Of a stretch of DNA of 64,000 nucleotides, positions 6,647 through 15,408 are shown piece after piece. The stretch is from positions 186,001-250,000 of the forward strand of contig JAUIBE010000001.1 in the NCBI GenBank assembly GCA_030428105.1. Reading direction: 5' to 3'. Position 1 is the first letter of the stretch. Each line of letters opens with the position of its first letter. The stretch comes from Gammaproteobacteria bacterium. GTDB taxonomy: Bacteria > Pseudomonadota > Gammaproteobacteria > Xanthomonadales > SZUA-36. The notes below the pieces were generated by a model. That model saw only the letters and a list, made by a program, of their open reading frames with translations, had not been told where the DNA came from and did not search any database. Both the position numbers and the translations under genes were made by a program.

Positions 6647-8989
6647 CTATTGGGGCGTACCCGCTGGTGGCAAAGACTGGAGCAACTGCCGCAGGCCGGG
6701 GTCAGCCGGGTTGATTTCCAACGCCCGCTGTACCCAGCGACGTGCCTCGTCAAACTGGCCGCGGTCCCGCTCAATCATGGCCAGCAGTTGCAATAGCTGC
6801 AGGTCGACCGGGTGGCGTTGGTGCGCGTCCGACAAAACCGCGAGCGCCTCGGGCGCCCTGCCCGCCGAGTTCAGGCCAACGGCGTAAACGTAGGCGTATC
6901 GAGCCGAACCAGGCGCCAGGTCCACGGCCCTGGCCAGGGATTCCAGCGCAGTTGCCTGGTCGCCCGCGCGAACCAGGGCCAGTCCATGCGCATGATGCAG
7001 CGCGGCGCTGCCTGCGGCCTGATCCAGGCCGTCCTGCAAGACCGATATGACCTCGATTTCACGACCCTGATGGCGGTATAGATCAGCCAGGTTCAGGTAG
7101 CCAGCGTCGAAATCAGGCGCCAGCTCAATGGCCCGCAGGTAGTCATCCTCAGCGCGCTGCATATCACCGGTTCGTGCATGCACATTACCCAGGTTCATCC
7201 ACGACTCGGGCCGATCGGCGTTATAGCGCTGGGTGGATTCGTAATCTGCCAGCGCCGCGGACAGCCTTTGCTGGTCTAGCGGACTCAATGCTGCTGGTGC
7301 CGTTGAGGCAAGCACGCGGCCTGCTTCGGCGCGAACCGCCAGCAGCGGGTCGCCAAGCAGGTGACCAGCAAGCGCGAAGCGATGCTCGGCGGGCACTGGC
7401 TCCAGGGCTCGCAAGGCCGCCAGCCGCACCAGCGCCGATTCATCATGCAGCGCGGCCTGGACCACCTCGCCGGAAACCGGGCTGAGAAAACCCGCCAGCT
7501 CGACGACGGCCGTGGCGCGCGCCAACTCCGGCAGCGCCTTGTTGTTGGCAACCGACATCAAGGAAACTTCCGCCTGGGGCAAGCCGGCCCGGGCCTGCGA
7601 GAATGCGCTGGTCCACGACTGGTACGGTTGCGCGGCTTGCGGAAAAAGATCGTCATAAGCAGCGATCGCCCAGTCGAGATCCTGCTCGCTATGGCATTGC
7701 GAACAGGCGTTGGGCACACCGAATCGCTGGGTTAGCTTCGGATGCGGAATCCGGATGCTGTGATCTCGCCGAGGGTCAACCACCATGTAAGTGCGCTCTG
7801 GCATGTGGCAATCCACGCACGCGGGCGATTCCGCCGCCTGCGGGTGCCCATGGTGCGCAGTCAGCGCATACTTCGCGGGCAGGTGACACTGCGAGCACAC
7901 CGCATCGCCTTCATACTTCAGCGCCAGGCTGTGCGGCTCGTGGCAATCACTGCACACTACCCCGGCCCGGTGCATCTTGCTTTGCACGAACGAGCCCCAG
8001 ACGTAGACCTCGTCGTCGATCTGTCCATCGGAAAAGTACAGGCCTTCGGTCAGGAAAGCAGGCATGTGCTGGTTGAGAAAATGCGGGTCCGACTGGGCGC
8101 CAGCGGCTATGGTTCCACGCCTTGAGTGACACACCGCGCACACCTCAAGCTCGCTTGAATCCTGCCCCGCATCAACCCGGTAGGCAATCCCCGTGTTGGC
8201 ATTCATCTGCCAGGATTTGCCGCCACGCGCCGGCAGAAGGATGCTTAGCCCCTGCTCTACATCTTCGCTGCGCAAGGCGCCGGCATCGGTAGCAGCGACT
8301 GCGTCGATGTGCGCCTGGCCCGGGCCATGACAGGCTTCGCAGGCCACGTTGAGCTCAGACCAGTGGCTGTCAAAACGGTCTGCCTCGGCGTCGTAGGCTT
8401 TCACAAAATGGGTGGAATGGCAGTCGGCGCACTGGTAATTCCAGTTTTGCTGGCGGCCGGTCCAGTGCAGTTCATCGCCGTGGGAAATTTCCTGGTCAGG
8501 ATAGAGGTGAAACCAGCGCTGCCCACCCGCTTCTGCGGGTCGGCTGTCCCACGCCAGGCCCAAAGCCTGGACGCGGCCATCGTCGAACGGCACCAGGTAC
8601 TGCTGCAACGGATAGACCCCAAAGGTATAAGCAATCTCGAAGTCGGCCATGACGCCGCCGGGCCCGTCGGTGTGAACGAAGAAGCGTCCATCGCGGCGGA
8701 AAAAGCGCGTGGTCACCCCGCCCACGGTAATCTCAGCGTTGTCGAAGTCGCCCAGCACCGTAGCGGCGCTGGCGTGTTGCATCGCCAGGTCGTGATGTGA
8801 TCCTTGCCAGGCTTCGAATTCCGCCTGGTGGCAATCGGCGCAGGTCGCCGAACCGACAAAGCCATCGGCTGCGGTGAGCGACGCAGAGTGCGCGAAGAAC
8901 ATAAAAACCAGCAGCCACAACAAAACCGGCCGGGAACCCGCGTTCCCGGCCGGATGGTTCAACACTAAACCTGGGCTACTGTGCGCCAC
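6647..8989 (-). CDS. Octaheme c-type cytochrome with HEAT-like and TPR C-terminal repeats
   Basis: About 780 residues from a GTG at 8989 that overlaps the arylsulfatase stop by 14 bases. Eight CXXCH sites are visible (CADCH twice, CEACH, CAVCH, CSDCH, CSQCH, CVDCH, CSQCH), all in the first 450 residues. A HEAT-like region follows near 500-580 (LVRLAALRALEPV), then four or so TPRs (PESWMNLGNVHARTGDM, FDAGYLNLADLYRHQG) to the end. It is exported: a hydrophobic segment (VLLWLLVFMFF) is preceded by about 20 polar residues. Relatives are periplasmic multihaem proteins thought to act in electron transfer or nitrogen/sulfur redox chemistry; the substrate is unknown. A terminator-like hairpin lies inside the predicted N-terminal codons, so the start is uncertain. 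Confidence 0.88.
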   Translation of the reverse strand: MAHSSPGLVLNHPAGNAGSRPVLLWLLVFMFFAHSASLTAADGFVGSATCADCHQAEFEAWQGSHHDLAMQHASAATVLGDFDNAEITVGGVTTRFFRRDGRFFVHTDGPGGVMADFEIAYTFGVYPLQQYLVPFDDGRVQALGLAWDSRPAEAGGQRWFHLYPDQEISHGDELHWTGRQQNWNYQCADCHSTHFVKAYDAEADRFDSHWSELNVACEACHGPGQAHIDAVAATDAGALRSEDVEQGLSILLPARGGKSWQMNANTGIAYRVDAGQDSSELEVCAVCHSRRGTIAAGAQSDPHFLNQHMPAFLTEGLYFSDGQIDDEVYVWGSFVQSKMHRAGVVCSDCHEPHSLALKYEGDAVCSQCHLPAKYALTAHHGHPQAAESPACVDCHMPERTYMVVDPRRDHSIRIPHPKLTQRFGVPNACSQCHSEQDLDWAIAAYDDLFPQAAQPYQSWTSAFSQARAGLPQAEVSLMSVANNKALPELARATAVVELAGFLSPVSGEVVQAALHDESALVRLAALRALEPVPAEHRFALAGHLLGDPLLAVRAEAGRVLASTAPAALSPLDQQRLSAALADYESTQRYNADRPESWMNLGNVHARTGDMQRAEDDYLRAIELAPDFDAGYLNLADLYRHQGREIEVISVLQDGLDQAAGSAALHHAHGLALVRAGDQATALESLARAVDLAPGSARYAYVYAVGLNSAGRAPEALAVLSDAHQRHPVDLQLLQLLAMIERDRGQFDEARRWVQRALEINPADPGLRQLLQSLPPAGTPQ
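8922..8953 (-). terminator. Rho-independent terminator after arylsulfatase, inside the cytochrome 5' codons
   Basis: Perfect 12-bp stem (CCGGCCGGGAAC at 8926-8937 pairing with 8942-8953) with a four-base loop. Read on the minus strand it is followed by TTTTGTTG. It starts 23 bases after the arylsulfatase stop (8976). It also lies within the codons for residues about 13-23 of the cytochrome if that gene starts at 8989. Confidence 0.75.
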
Positions 8990-10556
8990 TGGGGTTGGAA
9001 AGCTTCTCCATCACCTTGTCCAGCGAGAAGCTGGCCGCCTCCTGGCGTGGCGGGTATTCCTGGAAGGTAGCCAGGAATTGTCCCACGTAGGCCTGCGCCG
9101 GCACGAGCAGGAAGGCGCGGTCCAACATCCAGTCGTAATAGGTATTGGAAGTGAGCTGCGCGCGCTCAAACGGATCCTGCCTCAGGTTGAAAATCAACGG
9201 CACGCGCAATGGAGTCAAAGGCTCCATCCAGGCGCGTAGCGTGGTGTATTTCTCCTGCTCCAGGAAGACAATTTTCCAATCGCCGTAGCGCAACGCCGCC
9301 AGGTCGCCGTCATCGGTGAAGTAGAAAATTTCCTTGCGTGGCGACTGCCCGGTTTCACCGGTAAGCAGCGGCAGAATGTTGTAGCCGTCGAGGTGAACCT
9401 TGTAGTTGCGGCCCAAAGCGCGCGAGCGGTAGCCGTCCAGCAGGTCTTCCTTGATGTCGTCCTTGCCGGCCATGGCCAGGAAGGTGGGCAGCCAGTCCAT
9501 GTGATGGACAATTTCATTGGTATATGAACCCGGCTCGATCTTTCCGGGCCAGCGCACGTAGGCCGGAACCCGCCAGCCGCCTTCCCAGTTGGTGTTCTTC
9601 TCACCACGGAACGGGGTCATCGCCGCGTCCGGCCAGGTGTTCATGTGCGGGCCGTTGTCGGTGGAATAAAACACCACGGTGTTGTCGGCAATGCCCAGTT
9701 CGTCGAGCTTGTCGAGGAACATGCCAATGTGCATGTCGTGCTCAACCATGCCGCAGGAGTATTCGTCGATCGTGGGGTAGGTTTCCTTGCACCAGGCCAT
9801 GCGTTCTTCGCTGACGTGGGTGCGGAAATGCATGCGCGTGCCGCTCCACCATACGAACCAGGGGGTTCCCGCCTCGTTCTGGCGCTCGATAAAGTCCAGG
9901 GCGCGGGCCACGGTTTCGTCGTCCACCGTTTCCATGCGCTTTTTGGTTAACGGCCCGGTGTCATTGATGGTGCCGTCGGCCTTTGAATCGATCACGCCAC
10001 GGGGGCCGAAGCGCTCACGGAAGGTCTGGCCGTCCGGCAACACCATGTCCGCCGGATAGTCCTCGTTCTCGGGCTCCTCCTCGGCATTCAGGTGGTAAAG
10101 ATTGCCGTAGAACTCGTCGAAGCCATGGTTGCTGGGCAGGTGTTCGTCACGATCGCCCAGGTGGTTCTTGCCAAACTGTCCGGTCGCATAGCCCTGGTCT
10201 TTCAGCAGTCCAGCAATGGTCGGGTCTTCGACCTGCATGCCCTCCTCGGCGCCTGGCAGGCCAACCTTGGACAGCCCGGTGCGAAATACGCTCTGGCCCA
10301 TGATGAACGACGAACGCCCCGCGGTGCAGGATTGCTCGCCGTAATAATCCGAGAAACCCATGCCCTCGTCAGCGATCCGGTCGATGTTCGGGGTTTGATA
10401 CCCCATCATTCCGCGACTGTTGTTGGATATGTTCCAGATTCCCACGTCGTCACCCCAGATCACCAGGATGTTGGGCTTTTCCTGGGCCTGGGCGATGGTC
10501 GCCGTGAGCAAAAGCGTTAGAGCAAGAGCAACACTTCGAACTGATTGATAAACCAC
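8976..10556 (-). CDS. Arylsulfatase (type I, formylglycine-dependent), exported
   Basis: 526 residues. The GTG at 10556 was chosen because AAGGAG sits seven bases upstream and a clean signal peptide follows (hydrophobic ALALTLLLTATIAQAQ). The sulfatase signature is CTAGR at Cys77-Arg81 within SCTAGRSSF; the cysteine becomes formylglycine. Metal-site acidic residues are in ILVIWGDDVG after the signal and in the later STDNGPHMNTWPD segment, and GQFGKNHLGD carries the family Lys/His. It would hydrolyse sulfate esters in the periplasm or outside the cell. No competent formylglycine-generating enzyme is seen in this window: the FGE-fold protein at 37890-39968 lacks the catalytic cysteines. The cytochrome gene follows with a 14-base overlap. 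Confidence 0.92.
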   Translation of the reverse strand: MVYQSVRSVALALTLLLTATIAQAQEKPNILVIWGDDVGIWNISNNSRGMMGYQTPNIDRIADEGMGFSDYYGEQSCTAGRSSFIMGQSVFRTGLSKVGLPGAEEGMQVEDPTIAGLLKDQGYATGQFGKNHLGDRDEHLPSNHGFDEFYGNLYHLNAEEEPENEDYPADMVLPDGQTFRERFGPRGVIDSKADGTINDTGPLTKKRMETVDDETVARALDFIERQNEAGTPWFVWWSGTRMHFRTHVSEERMAWCKETYPTIDEYSCGMVEHDMHIGMFLDKLDELGIADNTVVFYSTDNGPHMNTWPDAAMTPFRGEKNTNWEGGWRVPAYVRWPGKIEPGSYTNEIVHHMDWLPTFLAMAGKDDIKEDLLDGYRSRALGRNYKVHLDGYNILPLLTGETGQSPRKEIFYFTDDGDLAALRYGDWKIVFLEQEKYTTLRAWMEPLTPLRVPLIFNLRQDPFERAQLTSNTYYDWMLDRAFLLVPAQAYVGQFLATFQEYPPRQEAASFSLDKVMEKLSNPSGAQ

Positions 10557-10715
10557 GTTGAACTCCTTTAGTTGCCTTGGGAACGATTCAGAATAGAGCC
10601 GTTGTTGCGCACAGCATAGTAGCGTATGCGCCGTTCCCGCGCCCACACAAGCGCACGGAAATCACCTATGATCTTCTGGTTACCACTTATTTTTCGCCAG
10701 CGAGGAGCAAGGAGC

Positions 10716-11876
10716 ATGCGAACACTACCAGCCATTGCCGGGGCCGTCGTGGCCCTGTTTGCAACATCAGCCCTACAGGCCATCGAGTTGGGGTCACTCT
10801 CTACCGACCGGACTGAAACCGGTTGGACCCTGGACGGCGCCGACATGACCATCACCCGGTCGAAACTGCTCAACCCGGCCAATTTTGGCCCCGCGGGCAC
10901 CGTTTCCGAGTCTATCAACATTACCGATATTTCCGGTGAGATCACCTATACCGTCCTGTCCAACTTTGACGTGTTCTTCTTTGGCTGGATGGCAGACGCC
11001 GCCGAGATGCACCTCACCGAGGACGAGGGCGCGGCCATCATCGACTGGATCAACGATGGCGGGACCATGGTCATCAACTGTGATGACACGTCCCATGACG
11101 CCATTTGCATCGCGTTCGCGCTGAACATCACCGAGGACATCACCCCACCCGTCGACCCCACCCCGGCCAGCGCCAACCGGCCGATGTTCAACGGGCCTTT
11201 TGGCCAGGTCACCGCGCTTAGCGCCAGCGGCAACCGCGCCTGGTTCAGTGATACCGCCGGATTTTCGGTCCTGGCCGAAGACCAGAACGGCGACCCGGTG
11301 ATCCTCGAGCAGTTGATCGGCAACGGGCGCGTTGTCGCCATGGGCGACAGCGACATCGTGAGTAACTACACCCTCAGCGACGGTCCCGGCATCAGCAATG
11401 ACAACGACCGCTACCTGGGCAACCTGATCGCCTACCTCGCTTCCGAGGCCGGCGAAACCTTCTTTATCAACCCGGGTATCAACGGCAACTGGTGGGCCGG
11501 CCCGTCACGCAGCGGAGAAGGCGCCCAGATCGAAATGATTGTCACCGGCGAGGTCTACCAGGTAATCGTGACCTTCTACAGCTACGACAACGAGGGCAAC
11601 CAGATCTTCCTGATTGCGCTTGGCGTGGTGAACGGCAACAGCGCTGCGCTTGATGTGTTCATTACCGAGGGCGGCATGTGGGGGCCCAACTTCGACCCGG
11701 CGGACGTGATTGAAAGCCCGGCGGGAACCGGCTTATTGACCGGCTTCCACTGCGGCTCGATCAAGTTGGAATTCTTCCCCAACGCCGCGTTGCAGCAGGA
11801 AGGCTATGTGGATGTCGAATTCGACATGGAACGGCTCGCCGAGCCGGCAGGGCCCTGCCCCATCCCGCTTCAATAG
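10716..11876 (+). CDS. Secreted protein with a C-terminal GxxY-x-G-E-G repeat-type domain
   Basis: 386 residues. The ATG at 10716 is favoured by AGGAG-type sequence (CAAGGAGC) just upstream and an immediate signal peptide (MRTLPAIAGAVVALFATSALQA). Residues about 25-270 form a beta-rich part containing FDVFFFGWMADAAEMHLTED and INDGGTMVINCDD, which resembles a class I glutamine amidotransferase-like or ThuA-like fold; that is a weak guess. The last 110 residues (from INGNWWAGPSRSGEGAQIE) form a separate domain with an aromatic strand (VTFYSYDNEGNQIFLIALG) and a closing FHCGSIKLEFFP. The same domain is present twice in the protein at 22627-25170. Divergent from the arylsulfatase (159 bases between starts), and closed by a good terminator. 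Confidence 0.75.
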   Translation: MRTLPAIAGAVVALFATSALQAIELGSLSTDRTETGWTLDGADMTITRSKLLNPANFGPAGTVSESINITDISGEITYTVLSNFDVFFFGWMADAAEMHLTEDEGAAIIDWINDGGTMVINCDDTSHDAICIAFALNITEDITPPVDPTPASANRPMFNGPFGQVTALSASGNRAWFSDTAGFSVLAEDQNGDPVILEQLIGNGRVVAMGDSDIVSNYTLSDGPGISNDNDRYLGNLIAYLASEAGETFFINPGINGNWWAGPSRSGEGAQIEMIVTGEVYQVIVTFYSYDNEGNQIFLIALGVVNGNSAALDVFITEGGMWGPNFDPADVIESPAGTGLLTGFHCGSIKLEFFPNAALQQEGYVDVEFDMERLAEPAGPCPIPLQ

Positions 11877-11903
11877 CGCCTAAACGCACCGTTTGAAAGA
11901 AAG

Positions 11904-11933
11904 ACCCGCCCCCTCGCAGGGGCGGGTTTTTTT
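11904..11933 (+). terminator. Rho-independent terminator
   Basis: ACCCGCCCC (11904-11912) pairs with GGGGCGGGT (11919-11927) around a six-base loop, followed by a run of T to 11933. It ends the plus-strand gene at 10716-11876. The stop codon of the convergent SGNH gene (11932-11934) lies in the T run. Confidence 0.92.
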
Positions 11934-12687
11934 ATGGCTGGTCCCCCACCCGGGCATTGGCGGCCATCGCCGCTTGCTGCAGCAGGCGGGCCGTGCCCTC
12001 ATCCACCGGGTCGTCTTTGCGGTAACCGGGAATGGCCGCCGGCAACTCGGTGGGTTTGTTGCCGGACAACTGCTGGTACATCACCAGCGCCGCCAGGTAG
12101 GTGCCAAGCCGCGAGGGGTGAAAGCCATCGCGGCCGTACAGGCCCAGGGCCGGATCACGGCGCCAGGCTTCCATCCAGGCCTCACCCACCGGAAACAGGC
12201 CAGCACCGGCCTGATCCGCTGCCATGCGATAAGACTCGGCAACCAGCGGGAAATCGCGTAACCGGGCGGCGGACGGCCACACCATGTAAAACACCGGCGC
12301 GCCCCCGGTGGCGCGAACCCTGTCGGCGAACAGCGGCGCGTACTCCAGCAGGTAGGGGCGCCCCTCGGTGGCCGATGGACCCTGCTGCATGATGACGTAA
12401 TCCCACGCGCCCGAATCAATGCTGTCCAGGGTCTGCGAGCTGTTCCAGTGATCAGGCAGGCCATAGTTTGGGCGGGCGCGCGATTCAAACGCAGCAACCG
12501 GCGTGCCGTTGCGTTGCAACAGCCACGCCAGCATTTGCGGCAGGTCGTTGGTGTAGGTCAGGCTGTTGCCGATAAACAGCAGCCTCAAGCCGTCTTCAGG
12601 ACGCTCGGAGGGGCGTTTGCCGCTGTCTGCGCCAAGGCCCGGCGCCAGCGCCAGGCACACCAGCCATGCAAGCAGTCGCCGGCGCAC
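11932..12687 (-). CDS. SGNH/GDSL-type hydrolase, exported
   Basis: 251 residues from GTG at 12687. Signal peptide with RRR then LLAWLVCLALAPGLGA. Catalytic block I is LLFIGNSLTYTNDLP (residues about 35-49, Ser in GNSLT), and block V near the C-terminal third is DGFHPS with the Asp/His pair. A MQQGPSATEGRP segment lies between. It is probably a secreted esterase or acetylhydrolase acting on a glycan or lipid; the substrate is not evident. It follows the DUF3313 gene by 24 bases on the same strand and is likely in one operon with it. Confidence 0.82.
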   Translation of the reverse strand: MRRRLLAWLVCLALAPGLGADSGKRPSERPEDGLRLLFIGNSLTYTNDLPQMLAWLLQRNGTPVAAFESRARPNYGLPDHWNSSQTLDSIDSGAWDYVIMQQGPSATEGRPYLLEYAPLFADRVRATGGAPVFYMVWPSAARLRDFPLVAESYRMAADQAGAGLFPVGEAWMEAWRRDPALGLYGRDGFHPSRLGTYLAALVMYQQLSGNKPTELPAAIPGYRKDDPVDEGTARLLQQAAMAANARVGDQP

Positions 12688-12711
12688 GCCGCTTCGCCAG
12701 GAACCCCGTGG

Positions 12712-13389
12712 CTACTTGCCGTGCGCCTCGTCCAGGCGCTTGACCAGCAGCTCCGCCCAGTGGCGCAGGGTTGAATCCAGGTCCGCCTTGTTGCTCACGC
12801 TGGTAACGCGATGCGCAAAGCCATCGTCCCCCGCTTCCTGGGTATCCAGCACCTCGGCAAATTTCTCGTTCGACACCGAGTCATAGAGCTCTGCGTAGAG
12901 GGTCAATGAACCCGCGTCGCGAACAATGGTGGCGCCAGCAAAAGCGGCCTTGTCAGGCTTGGGGTCAGCCACCTCGATATTGATCAGCGCCGGCCGGATG
13001 ACCATCACGTCCTGGCCAACGTACTCGGTGATGCTGTAACCGCCCTTCTCCAGTTCCTTGGTGAAGACCGCGGTGAATTCCTTGGCGATCTTGTCCTGCA
13101 TTTCCTTGACGTCATCATCGGAAACGCGCATGTCGGGGCGCATGACCGACTGGTTGTAGTCACGCTGCCAGTTCTTCTTGAACGAGACCAGCACGTCGGT
13201 GATTGCGATCTTGTCGTATGCGGTCAGCGACGCGCCCGGCTTCAGGTAGACCGCGGCAAGCTTGGATTTCTTCTGTAGCTGCAAGCCATCCTTGGTGGTT
13301 TCAGGAAGCTTTTCGCGCGACATTGCCGGCGCGGAAATGACGAGGCAAATAGCGGTGACAGCGGTGGCCAACAGGGTTGAGGTTTTCAT
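12712..13389 (-). CDS. DUF3313-family secreted protein
   Basis: 225 residues from the ATG at 13389, immediately before a signal peptide (MKTSTLLATAVTAICLVISAPAMS). The body matches DUF3313: DGLQLQKKSKLAAVYLKPG, YDKIAITDVLVSFKKNW, a central MQDKIAKEFTAVFTKEL helix, and VADPKPDKAAFAG followed by AGSLTLYAELYDS. Family members are periplasmic or outer-membrane proteins of unknown function, often lipoproteins; no lipobox cysteine is present here. Same strand as the DUF1244 gene upstream (58-base gap) and the SGNH hydrolase downstream. Confidence 0.8.
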   Translation of the reverse strand: MKTSTLLATAVTAICLVISAPAMSREKLPETTKDGLQLQKKSKLAAVYLKPGASLTAYDKIAITDVLVSFKKNWQRDYNQSVMRPDMRVSDDDVKEMQDKIAKEFTAVFTKELEKGGYSITEYVGQDVMVIRPALINIEVADPKPDKAAFAGATIVRDAGSLTLYAELYDSVSNEKFAEVLDTQEAGDDGFAHRVTSVSNKADLDSTLRHWAELLVKRLDEAHGK

Positions 13390-13447
13390 TGTTACTGTGC
13401 TCCAACTTCGCATGAGAATGGGTCGAGGGAGTATAGCGGCCAAATGT

Positions 13448-13765
13448 TCAGGAAGTGAGACCAGGGTCGGCCATCACTTTTTCAAAAGCCGCAGCCTGTT
13501 CGGGCGTGGCGTCGGACTGGTAACGGTCCTTCCATTCGCCATAGGGCATGCCGTAAACAATCGCCCTGGCGGCATCCTTGTCGAGATCAACTCCGTGACG
13601 CTCAGCAGCCTCCTGATACCAGCGGCTCAGGCAGTTGCGGCAGAAGCCGGCCAGGTTCATCAGGTCAATGTTTTGCACGTCGCTGCGCTTGCGCAGGTGC
13701 GCCAGCAGCGTTTCCAGCACTTCCGCCTCCAGGGTGGTGCGGATATCACTATCAAGTTCATTCAT
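13448..13765 (-). CDS. DUF1244-family protein
   Basis: 105 residues, the typical length. Conserved blocks are LLAHLRKRSDVQNIDLMNLAGFCRNCL (residues about 20-46, with the Cys-Arg-Asn-Cys pair) and YGMPYGEWKDRYQ (71-83). The family is small, mostly helical and cytoplasmic, and widely conserved in proteobacteria without an assigned role; the cysteine pair could bind metal. The C-terminal extension with EQAAAFEKV is ordinary. Confidence 0.92.
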   Translation of the reverse strand: MNELDSDIRTTLEAEVLETLLAHLRKRSDVQNIDLMNLAGFCRNCLSRWYQEAAERHGVDLDKDAARAIVYGMPYGEWKDRYQSDATPEQAAAFEKVMADPGLTS

Positions 13766-13819
13766 CGGTTTCGCCGTTTTGCGGGAAAGCTGCGATGCTG
13801 ACGGCTGGCCGGGCGAACG

Positions 13820-14287
13820 TCAATCCCCCGGCGGTTGCTGCGGCGGCGGGCAATGCGGATAACCCTTGTCAAAAACGATTCGCCACTCGCCGTCGTCTTC
13901 GAGACGCCAGATGGAGTGAAAGTTTCCGACCTGGTTGCCCGCAGGGTCGAACACCGGGCCCGAACTCTGCGCGAGGTCTCCGGACGCCAGCACGACCACG
14001 GTCCGCGGCTGCCACGAGAACGGCGCCTGGTCGCCATCGAAATAACCTTTCCAGGCCTCGGCAACGGTGGCTGCGCCGCGCATGGGGTTCTCACCCGCGA
14101 AGAAAATGGTTTCCGCCGACAGGAAAGCCTGGAATGCAGCGAAGTCCCGGTCGGCCATGGTCTGGGCAAAAGCCTGCTCGGTCTCGCGCACCTGGTTTTC
14201 CAGTGGCGTGACATCGTCGGCTAGCAGCGGAAGCCACAGCAGGGCGCCCAGCGCGCAAAGCATTTGAAGCAATTTTGAAGTGTTCAT
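13820..14287 (-). CDS. NTF2-like/DUF4440 secreted protein
   Basis: 155 residues from the ATG at 14287. Signal peptide MNTSKLLQMLCALGALLW ending near LLADD. The mature part has the SnoaL/DUF4440 cone fold pattern: an opening helix (QVRETEQAFAQTMADRDFAAF), FLSAETIFFAGENP, a W-x-x-Y/F segment (EAWKGYFDGDQAPFSW), and a final WRLEDDGEWRIVFDKGY. Such proteins bind small hydrophobic ligands or act as SnoaL-like enzymes, but no catalytic residues can be assigned. It heads a run of minus-strand small genes (DUF1244, DUF3313, SGNH). Confidence 0.78.
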   Translation of the reverse strand: MNTSKLLQMLCALGALLWLPLLADDVTPLENQVRETEQAFAQTMADRDFAAFQAFLSAETIFFAGENPMRGAATVAEAWKGYFDGDQAPFSWQPRTVVVLASGDLAQSSGPVFDPAGNQVGNFHSIWRLEDDGEWRIVFDKGYPHCPPPQQPPGD

Positions 14288-14363
14288 GACCACGAATTAT
14301 AGGTAAGGCAAGCGCCCCGCCGACTGCTAGAATGCGCGAACAATCGACAAACGGAGCGCCGCC

Positions 14364-14447
14364 ATGCGACAAGCCACCGTAAACCCCGACCCAAGTCATG
14401 CAGGCCTCTGGTTCGCCGGCTGGTTTGCCGGGCTTCCCCTGACCTGA
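14364..14447 (+). CDS. Possible 27-codon leader ORF
   Basis: ATG at 14364 preceded by ACGGAGCG ten bases upstream, ending at TGA 14445-14447, 24 bases before the transporter-like gene. The peptide has two Trp and a G/F/L-rich tail (LWFAGWFAGLPLT). It could be a leader peptide, an unrelated small membrane peptide, or chance. I see no attenuator hairpin. Confidence 0.25.
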   Translation: MRQATVNPDPSHAGLWFAGWFAGLPLT

Positions 14448-14471
14448 GACATCCGCTGAGGGACGCAGGCA

Positions 14472-15371
14472 ATGTGGCTGAGATCGCTGTTCGCCGTGGG
14501 GCTCTGCCTGGCCCCGGTGTTGTGTGCCGCACAAGAACTGGTGCCCCGGGCGTATTGGCCGGCGCCCAACGGCACCAATGTTGTCGTGATTGGATACCAG
14601 TATTCCACCGGCGACGTGGTGACCGACCCCACCCTTCCTATTACCGGCGTTGATTCGAGGCTGAACACCCTCAACCTGGCTTACCAGCGAACGCTCAGCG
14701 TGCTTGGCCGCACCGCCAACCTCCAGTTCGCCGTGCCCATGATCGATGGCCAGACGACCGGCACGGTGGCTGGCATCGACCGTGAGCGTAACCTCAGCGC
14801 TTTTGCTGATTCCCGCATCCAGTTTTCCATCAACCTGCTTGGTGCGCCCACCATGGACCGCCAGGCTTTCCAGGCATTGCGCGCCAAGCCAAGGCCAATC
14901 ATTGGCGCCAGCGTCCTGCTCCAACCGCCTACTGGCGCTTATGACGACAATCGCCTGATCAACGCCGGCACCAACCGCTGGGCGGCCAAGCTGGGTTTGG
15001 GCGCAATCTGGCCAATACACCCAAAATGGCTGCTGGAAACCGACGTGGGGCTCTGGCTGTTCGAGGACAATGATGACTTTCTCGGCCAAACCCGCAAACA
15101 GGATCCGGTCGCCTCGCTCTCGGTTCACCTGGTGCGGCGCATAAGGCCAGGATTCTGGGCATCGTTGGACGCAAACTACTATTACGGCGGGGAAAGCCAG
15201 CTTGGCCCGGAACGGCGCGAGGATCTGCAACGAAACTCGCGCCTGGGCGCAACGCTGGTGTTTCCCGTCCAGCGGCGCCACGCCATCAAGCTTTCTTACA
15301 GTACCGGGGTCGCAACAAGGAGCGGAGGCGATTATGATCTCTATGCCGTCAGCTACATCTTCGGCTGGTAA
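14472..15371 (+). CDS. Outer-membrane beta-barrel, phenol-degradation MetA-like transporter family
   Basis: 299 residues. Signal peptide MWLRSLFAVGLCLAPVLCAA, then alternating aromatic/polar strands ending in an aromatic residue (AVSYIFGW with terminal Trp), typical of outer-membrane barrels. YWPAPNGTNVVVIGYQYSTGD and ASVLLQPPTGAYDDNRLINAGTNRW match the Phenol_MetA_deg family, where PTG-Y-DD-RL-N-G-NRW is diagnostic. Members are proposed channels for hydrophobic substrates; specificity is unknown. Three more plus-strand genes follow closely (37-, 17- and 48-base gaps), suggesting one transcript. Confidence 0.82.
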   Translation: MWLRSLFAVGLCLAPVLCAAQELVPRAYWPAPNGTNVVVIGYQYSTGDVVTDPTLPITGVDSRLNTLNLAYQRTLSVLGRTANLQFAVPMIDGQTTGTVAGIDRERNLSAFADSRIQFSINLLGAPTMDRQAFQALRAKPRPIIGASVLLQPPTGAYDDNRLINAGTNRWAAKLGLGAIWPIHPKWLLETDVGLWLFEDNDDFLGQTRKQDPVASLSVHLVRRIRPGFWASLDANYYYGGESQLGPERREDLQRNSRLGATLVFPVQRRHAIKLSYSTGVATRSGGDYDLYAVSYIFGW

Positions 15372-15408
15372 CCAGGCGGCGCACCCAACCAGGCCAAAGG
15401 AAATGAAA

